Below, piece after piece: positions 57,565 through 64,000 of a DNA stretch of 64,000 nucleotides (the stretch's first letter is position 1; the number at the start of each line of letters is the position of its first letter). The stretch comes from Macrophomina tecta (Eukaryota > Ascomycota > Dothideomycetes > Botryosphaeriales > Botryosphaeriaceae), in NCBI GenBank assembly GCA_024180945.1, contig JAKSGN010000038.1, positions 434,001 to 498,000 of the forward strand. The letters run 5' to 3'. The position numbers and the translations under genes are program-made. Under the pieces are notes generated by a model, which did not search any database, was not told where the DNA came from, and was given only the letters and a program-made list of their open reading frames with translations.

Positions 57565-58999
57565 ATGCTCGCCGAAGCCGTCCGGGAAAGCCCACCAGAA
57601 GTGCCTGCCACTCGAGTCTGCCCAGACTTCGATGTCAGCAGCAATATGAATCGTCCACCCATCAGGCCGATCACTCAAGGACCTCCACCAGAACAATGGA
57701 AGGCAATGAAACCCCACATCCATCGACTCTATGTACAAGAGGGCATGACACTTCAGGAGTTAATGGAGATGATGTCAAAGAAACATGATTTCAAAGCATC
57801 GTAAGTAGAGGTTTAGTTTTAAGCATCTTTTGCAACTGACACGCTATTCCAGCAAGAAGATGTATAATTCGCATTTCAAGAAATGGGGTCCGGATTTCTA
57901 CAAAAATAGGAAGAAAGGAAGAGAGTCACAGACCCTCATCAGCCCAAAGATGAAGAGGACTCGGCCGAGACGTTTAAGCAGACCACCGCAACTCCGCGAA
58001 GCTTCAGTCTTACCTATAGCTCCGCAAATCCCTAACTGCTTTCAGTATCTTGAAGCCGTCATCATTTGTGTTCATGACTACGCATCTGGACTGCTTGTCG
58101 ACGGCAACTGGTCTTGGGACATGTACAAGTTCATCGCACCAGCTGAGACACCTGACTACAGCTCGGCCTGGCAGGATATCTCAGATCAATGCTTTGGTGC
58201 CTCCACCCTCTTCGCCCGTGGGAGTACTCCAGAGGGAATGAAGACACTTGACCATGTGTGCGAGAAGCTGCGAAATATTGCCCGTTCAAATACCCCGAAC
58301 TTGCTAGTGAAGTTCTGGAGGATAGTTTGGTACCTCTACAAGCCAAATGAGGTGTTCGGTAACCTCCGCATCCTTTTCGGTTTCCTGGATTATTTTCGCC
58401 ACCTTGTCCACATTTTCCACACGACAAATCACCCTCTCTTCCGTCTACTGGATGCTCTTGTCCGGGTTCGCGAAGAATACATTTTCGACACCTTACGAGT
58501 TGCCTATCGACGGACCATCGTCTCTATGGAGGAGTCCCTCGGTGAGTCCCACTCGGTCATAGCACATATGTGGTCCAACTACTTTAAGCACTGGAACTGC
58601 GACGGCCTTGACCCTACCTTTCTCATACCGCGGTACCGGATCCTCCTCAATGACACCGAGAGCCAGTCTGGTCCGATGGCGGAGAACACGATTGCCGTCC
58701 TACACGGGTTTTTGTACACGGCCTACTATAATGCCGCTGACCCGGACCTAGCTATTGAGCTTTCTCTCAAGTTGTTTCGTAGGACCAAAAAGATGCCTTG
58801 CATACAGAACGGGCCAACGTGGAGTTTCGCAACGCAGGGTTTTGCGCTGTCGGTGAAGGTCCTCGGGACTCTATACAAGGCTACCAATCGGCTTCCAGAG
58901 TGCCACTGCGATATCGAAGACGCAATTGTTCTCTTAGCCCGTGGTGACCGAGAATGTCGGACCCGATCGTTGATGCTGGCCAACCTCTTTCGAAACTAG
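57565..58999 (+). CDS. Clr5-domain protein
   Basis: Two exons, 57565-57800 and 57853-58999, 460 residues. The 52-bp intron has GTAAGT, CTGAC and TTCCAG, and rejoins ...KHDFKAS to KKMYNSHFKKWG. Across the junction the protein shows the fungal Clr5 domain (about residues 47-95): W.AMKPHIHRLYVQEGMTLQELMEMM, FKASKKMYNSHFKKWG. This is a short DNA-binding-like domain of largely unknown role, seen at the N-terminus of many Pezizomycotina proteins and named after a fission yeast silencing factor. The remaining 360 residues are helical, with no motif I recognise. The start may instead be the ATG at 57646. No RIP signature; looks functional. Confidence 0.85.
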
Positions 59000-59959
59000 C
59001 CGCTTGGTTCAAGCGAGGTGGGACGAGCCGACCCCTGCGAGGTTTACAAAGCGGGTCTATTTTTAGTCGTGGCTGGCTATAAGTGAGAGCAGCAGCGCAG
59101 CAGTCAAGCCCCAGAATGTAATCATGTTGGATTGGAGTGCGTATCAACGATGCAATTGATGAGTGGCATAAGGACTAAGAGGGAGGTGATGATGATGATG
59201 ATGATTCATACACCACGTCGGCCTCCACGGGCCATGGGGAAGAACTAACACTGAGCAGATGTCAACCATCACCACCATTTGCCGTCCTTGCTTACCGTTA
59301 TTGTTTGCTTTTTACAGCCACAGTTTCATATCCTTAAGAATCACCTCATCACTGAACCACCAGCACCTGAGCGCTCATGGCCCTCATTCGTGTATATAAT
59401 CAGTAGCTTCAGCATAGTTCAATGGAGCAGCAGTGTCTCCAATTCACACACTGTTCAACAGCAGACGTTTATCTACATTAACTCCCGGTTCATTCAAAAA
59501 CCTCACTCTCAGGAACAAAACAGGGGAAAACCACGCTAGTTAAGGTTATCAAAAGCAAAAGAAAGAAAAAAAACAAAAAAAAAGGAAAGAGGCGAAGAAA
59601 AGAGCGGAGAGAACGCTAAGGTAGAAGAAGTAGAAAGGGACACTCCTCGCTCGAGCCGTGGGTTTTCCAAGCCTACGTCTGGCCAATCATTAGGACATCT
59701 TCCTAAGTGCTGCCAGTCCCTATAGCGGCGTATCAACTGGCTAGATCTTAGCCTCTATAGTGGCTCTCTTATCTTCACTACTTAGTGACTGCACGCAGTC
59801 GTCCTATCGCGATCGTAAATGCCGCCGTTGCCTTAACCGTTGCTATATTAGCTTTCCATCTTTCCGCTGGTCCGTCGAGGTACGTTCCGTCCGGTCGTTT
59901 CGTTCCTAACCATCCACCTAGCATGTACGAAATATCACCGAACCTCTTCCCTACCGCTC
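59000..59959. other. Gene-free stretch with low-complexity tracts
   Basis: No supported gene. Holds a (TGA)n microsatellite at about 59187-59205, a purine-rich tract at 59545-59640, and GC-balanced sequence to 59960. Several short open frames lack start context or homology. Confidence 0.5.
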
Positions 59960-60807
59960 TCTGAAGCTCCGTACGCTGTTCAGACCAGCGAGTGCGCGTA
60001 CGCTTGTTCCTCCAAAACATCTTTGCCTCTTAATATCTCCTACTCAGAGCATATGCCCGCCATTTTTACCAACTCAGTCTCTGCTGGTCGATACGCCATC
60101 TCAACTAGTACTCCAAACGTTTACTGAGGGAAAAAGTCATCCAGAATGCTTTCCTCGTTCAGATCAACCGCGGGAACGCAAACAACAACCATACGAACGT
60201 TTTCAGATTCGGAGGCTGTAAACTGTCCGAAAATCTCAAACGCTTTAAAATATGTTTCTGGGAATTATTGAACCATCTAAACCGCTCTCAACGCGGTCCT
60301 GTTGATGACTGTAATCTCCGGGACTCGCAAAGTCCGAAGGGCAAGACAAGCGGCACGGGCGGCTCCACCAGCCCCGATAATAAAAGCGGATATTGACTGG
60401 AAATTCGCGACCCTACTCGGGATGCAAGCGCGAATTCCTGTCCAGTCCGCATTGTCGCTAATTAAAGGCTTACGCCCGTCGGCATCTTCCCGGACGATAA
60501 TATTTACAGCTCCGATTCGTTCCGTGCTCGACGACAGGGTAGAGAGGAGCTATACGATATGGATTTTGTGTGGAAAGGTAATTGACATGTCCCCAAACTC
60601 TGGCTGGCTGAGCAACTCCTCCACCGTCTCGTCGACTTCTTCGCTTTTATGAATGGAGTGCTGATAAGGTAACTTGAGTTCCCTAAAACCTGCATTGTGT
60701 AGGGCAGGAGATAAAGAATGCAATATAATTATGCCAGTAGAAATTTCGGTCAGGGGACTGCTCTTGGATAGAATAATCCGCAGTCGTCGATAGAAAGGCG
60801 TGTACAT
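59960..60807 (-). pseudogene. Shikimate/quinate dehydrogenase-like pseudogene
   Basis: Minus strand from ATG 60807. The substrate-binding half shows HSLSPALHNAGF and SITFPHKI; the hinge has NADWTGI; the NAD(P)-binding half shows IIGAGGAARAACLALRTLRV; the C-terminal end shows VLVEMAYRPAETELV and GKDVLEEQAYA. This order and these motifs are those of shikimate 5-dehydrogenase/quinate dehydrogenase, which interconvert 3-dehydroshikimate and shikimate (or the quinate equivalents). The catalytic Lys lies in the FPHK motif. In-frame stops occur after HKIHIV (near 60548), after TALRAV, after DDFFPQ and after MAGICSE, so it is not functional. Some are TAG where Gln is likely, like light RIP. The N-terminal Gly-rich entry is atypical and may be truncated. 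Confidence 0.78.
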
Positions 60808-60830
60808 TGTTCAGCTTTATGATAAGGGTT

Positions 60831-60850
60831 CGATTGACGTGCGTCAATCG
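60831..60850. promoter_or_regulatory. 20-bp palindrome upstream of the dehydrogenase pseudogene
   Basis: CGATTGACG and CGTCAATCG form perfect 9-bp inverted arms with a 2-bp spacer, 24 bp before the pseudogene's ATG. Could be a binding site for a dimeric regulator; not matched to a known motif. Confidence 0.35.
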
Positions 60851-61069
60851 ATTCAGAGGATCCGTAACACGAAGGGGCTGACGTCATTAAATGGAAAGAA
60901 AGCCGGCTAAGATCTTCCCGCGTGACATGAAAAACGTGACTTTTACGTGGTGCCTACTATTCTTTTGTCTTCGGCAAATTACGAACATACCACTTCTTGG
61001 CGTAATAATTTCCCATCTACCACTGTATTGAATACACTGTCACACACGTGACCTCGGCTCGAAAAATTA

Positions 61070-61131
61070 CCCAAATGCCACTGTTTCTATCCCAGATGCC
61101 ACCGTTTCTGTCCCAAATGCCACCGTTTTAT
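61070..61131. repeat. Three 21-bp tandem repeats
   Basis: Units at 61070, 61091 and 61112 share CCCARATGCCACYGTTT. A weaker fourth unit may lie near 61012. Confidence 0.7.
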
Positions 61132-61191
61132 TAGTGGGCTTCGCGCCTCCCCCAGACATTCTCGGACAGCGGCCCGGGCTGTAATACCCGT

Positions 61192-61490
61192 ATGGAGAAC
61201 GACCCCGATCCCGGTGCTCCACCGCGAGATAGGGATCCCACCGGCAAGCGTACTCCTATAGCAGATCTAGAGAAGAGCATTACTTCGCTTACGGTTACTA
61301 GACGAGGCTCACCCAATCGTCGGGCGGATATAGGTTATAAGAGGACACGGGAGATGGGCCCGAAGGCCCCCAATTCGCCGCCGAGGGCCATAAGGCTATA
61401 GAGAATAGCGCAGCTAGTAGAGGACTACGAAAGACCCTAGCTACTATAGCCGAGCTATACTAATAGCTATAAAAAGATAGTGTTGGATTT
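61192..61490 (+). pseudogene. Degenerate gag-like N-terminal fragment
   Basis: ATG 61192 opens 69 codons (MENDPDPGAPPRDRDPTGKR, then TPIADLEKSITSLTVT), charged and Pro-rich, ending in TAG at 61401. After the stop the frame continues (RIAQLVEDYERP), with further TAGs, to the copia-like LTR at 61491. The composition and coiled-coil-like end resemble fungal retrotransposon gag N-termini; the family is uncertain. Confidence 0.45.
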
Positions 61491-61790
61491 GGTGGTGATA
61501 CTATCTGTTACGACACCAGCTGGAGGGGACGGAGGAAGGACGGCCCTACTCCCTAGAAAAGGCCCTGACCCCTCGGAGCGGGAGATCCTTAGTCCGGATC
61601 ACGCCCTAAAAGGCAGAAGGTGGATCTATCACCTAGCGTACTAACCATGGATTACTCGACTTACTGGATTACGGTGAGCTAGCTAGTGATCCACCGTGAT
61701 CTAACTAAACACCCTGTGTATATAGGCCATACTTGTTTATAGTAGATAGGACCCTCGTAGTTAACTTATTAATTAATTCTTACCCTAATA
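61491..61790 (+). repeat. LTR of a copia-like element
   Basis: 300 bp, TGTTGGATTTGG...TACCCTAATA, with a GTGTATATAGG TATA-like box at about 61710. A RIP-mutated relative lies at 49553-49850. The ends and the short length suit a Ty1/copia LTR, but the family is inferred. Confidence 0.6.
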
Positions 61791-62492
61791 TTGCGTGCGA
61801 TCCTTTCCTGCCTACCGCCACGGCCCCCCGGAAGCCTACGCTACCCGACGATACGCCCAACCTTCCCTAGAAAGAGTAACGGCATAATACTTTAACTACT
61901 ATTCTATAGGCACCGGAGGTAATCACCTAGTAAAGAATACTAACTATAAATAACGAGAATTTTCTATCCTAGTACAACCCCTAAGGAGAAGACGTGCCTA
62001 TAACTAAAAAATAACCCCTATTCTAACCTTAATCTTAAGACTCTACGTAGACCCTATACGGGCTTATCTAGAATCTTTAAGCTACTATATAGCGCCTCGA
62101 ACTCAGCTAATAGGAGTAATCTAAATAAATAGCTCGCCTAATCTAAAACCTAATTCCTACGACTACCTATCTGATATAGACCCTAATAACTAACTAGAAA
62201 GTTACGTAAGGACCCGCCTTAAATTCTAAACCTATAGATCTAGTCACACCTCTAGCCTTTAAACTAAAAATTAAGGCCCTAGATATATTTAATAGGGCTA
62301 GAGAGTAACTAGATAAATTTCTATAATAAATCTAAACGTATTTTTATATATATCGAACCTTCTTTTAAGATAATATCTAGAAGGTACTATTCGCTAGCTT
62401 CTATCTAAGAAGTAATACCGCTAAATAGTTTAAACTATACTAGATTAACTAGGACGGCGCTAAGCCATATAAAAAAACTAAAGAAATTATTA
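61791..62492 (+). pseudogene. Internal 5' part of the copia-like element
   Basis: Follows the LTR. A frame rich in Pro/Thr (LPTATAPRKPTLPDDTPNLP) leads into a gag-like region broken by many TAG/TAA. It becomes more RIP-mutated to the right and is cut at 62492 by pogo copy 3. Confidence 0.45.
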
Positions 62493-64000
62493 ACGTGTTT
62501 CACCACCGAGCCGTCCAAACCACCGAGCCGTCCACTTCCTCACCAAAAACGCATCGGATGAAAACTCAACACGATGCATCACCACAACGCTATGAAATCA
62601 TCCCAGAAAACTCAGTATATTAACCTTGCTATCCAATCTATTGATACCCACGCGTCGCACAGCGAAAGAGCTACCTGTCGCGAGTACCTTGCTCCCCGAT
62701 CAACCGTACGCGACCGACGCGCAGGTGCCATACCACGCGTAGAAGCTGTGCCTAACGGCAAGAAGCTTACCAAACATGAAGAAGGCGCGATTGTCGAGCG
62801 TATACTGGACCTGGATTCGAGAGGGTTTCCGCCCTCCAAGGATATACTACGTGATATGGCCAACAAATTGCTGGCAGAGCGCGACGGGGGTACCGTGGGC
62901 AAGAACTAGCCAGACAGGTTCATCAGCCGCAGAGATGAGCTCAAAACGTGCTGGACTCGCGCGTACGATCGCCAGCGAGCCTTAAACGAGGACCCAGTGG
63001 TTATCGAGCGGTAGTTCGACCTCGTTCGCTCTGTGAAGGAGAAGTACGGTATCCTAGACGAGGATACGTACAACTTTGATGAAACTGGCTTTATGATGGG
63101 CGTAATAGGCTCTCTGCTAGTTATTACAGGCTCTGAAAGGCGCGGAAAACGAAAATTTATCTAGCCAGGCAATCGCGAGTGGACTTTAGTTATTAACGCG
63201 ATTAGCGCGCTCGGTTGGACGATCCCACCCTTTACGATCTTCGCCGGCAAGAACCACATTAACACTTGGTACGAAGACACCTCTGGCATGGAGGACTGGG
63301 TTGTTGCTGTCAGCGCCAACGGCTGGACGATAAATGAGCTTGGAGTGAAGTGGTTAGAGCACTTTAACGCGCATATAAAGTCGCGTACTGTGGGGGTGTA
63401 CCGGCTGCTCATAATCGACGGCCACGAGAGCTATAACTTAATTGAGTTCTAGGATCTGTGCAAGGAGGAGAAGATTATTACCGTCTGTATGCCGTCGCAT
63501 TCGTCGCACCTCCTGCAGCCGCTTGATGTGGGCATTTTCTCGCCGTTAAAGCGGGCGTACCGCTCTTAGATCTCAGGCTTGGCGCGCTTGATGGCCACAA
63601 AAATCGACAAACCAGCCTTTATACAGGCGTACAAGGCGGCTTATTACAAGGTGTTCACAAAGGAGAATATCTGTGCAAGCTTCCGAGGAGCTGGCTTGGT
63701 GCCGCTCGACCCGCAGGTTGTGTTATCGAAGGTTGATGTCAGGCTTCGTACGCCTACACCGCCTGCACCAGAGGCTGTCCCATGGGAATCCAAAACGCCC
63801 AGCAATATGCGCGAATTAGAGGCCCAATCAAGGCTACTTTATCAGCAGATAAGGCAGTATTGCAGCTCCTCACCTACAGAGGCGCGTGGATCGCTTCAAT
63901 CGCTCGTAAAAGGCGCGTCATTCATGGTGCACTCTGCTGTGTTAGTACGCGACGAACTCTCTGCCCTTCAAAGGGCCACAGAGGCCGCAAACAAGAAGAA
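62493..64000 (+). mobile_element. Pogo/Fot1-type DNA transposon, copy 3 (cut by the window end)
   Basis: Starts with the same 54-bp inverted repeat after TA (62491-62492). Its 1508 visible bases match copy 1 base for base as far as read by eye. The right inverted repeat lies outside the window. Confidence 0.95.
62574..64000 (+). pseudogene. Pogo/Fot1 DDE transposase, copy 3 (partial, same five TAG codons)
   Basis: Same frame as copy 1 from ATG 62574, with TAG at 62907, 63012, 63162, 63450 and 63567. The DDE motifs FDETGF, IIDGHESYN and LLQPLDVG are present. The window ends before the G-run that distinguishes copies 1 and 2. Confidence 0.9.

Noticed and set aside
57365..57595. Reading the minus-strand frame as a full gene
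   Set aside because: The part beyond the ATG at 57546 lacks a start and overlaps Clr5 exon 1; only a possible HTH fragment is kept.
59279..59736. Short open frames after the Clr5 gene
   Set aside because: No homology, no start context, low-complexity purine tract on part of it.
1..64000. CRISPR arrays, rRNA or tRNA genes, bacterial operons, telomere repeats
   Set aside because: Looked for and not seen; introns, RIP and LTR elements show a fungal nuclear sequence.

Overview
The window looks like a heterochromatic, transposon-filled stretch of a filamentous ascomycete (Pezizomycotina) chromosome. Genes carry short spliceosomal introns with GTAAGT/GTATGA-type donors and CTGAC or TACTAAC branch sites. 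Most repeats carry the signature of repeat-induced point mutation (RIP): CpA/TpG are almost absent, TpA is saturated, and reading frames are broken by TAG/TAA where Gln or Trp codons are expected.

Positions 1-37027 are one nested stack of retrotransposons. The outermost is a minus-strand Ty3/gypsy element (family A, block 2, 14763-37027). A second family A copy (block 1) sits in its integrase region and ends at 14762. Block 1 was invaded by a Tad1-like LINE (1-~2108) and a plus-strand gypsy of family B (5993-13142, TSD CTTAG). Block 2 was invaded by an inverted family B copy (16633-24602, TSD GGCCT), by a third gypsy family (family C, 25047-31221, TSD CGTAT) and, in its 5' LTR, by a pogo/Fot1 DNA transposon (34500-36351, TSD TA). 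An un-mutated family A solo LTR (16878-17673, TSD TTATA) lies inside the inverted family B copy. Family B encodes gag, protease, RT, RNase H, integrase and a chromodomain, then a tail with an AT-hook. Between pol and the 3' LTR it carries an antisense, intron-containing ORF, seen in both copies.

Positions 37028-45400 are extremely AT-rich, heavily mutated repeat remnants (LTRs, gag fragments, an unidentified coding remnant) with a second pogo/Fot1 copy (41058-42910, minus). An un-mutated four-exon gene for a FAD-dependent monooxygenase fused to a polytopic membrane domain follows (45614-48310). Positions 48311-55250 are again RIP-degraded LTRs and gag/transposase remnants.

Positions 55252-61490 have more normal base composition: a fold-back MITE joined to a transposase C-terminal fragment, short tandem repeats, a two-exon Clr5-domain gene (57565-58999), a shikimate/quinate dehydrogenase-like pseudogene (59960-60807, minus) and a degenerate gag-like ORF. 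The window ends in a copia-like LTR element (from 61491) carrying a third pogo/Fot1 copy (62493 to the window end).

Only the monooxygenase and the Clr5 gene look intact as host genes. The LINE ORFs are open as far as they can be read. No tRNA, rRNA, CRISPR or bacterial-type operon was seen.
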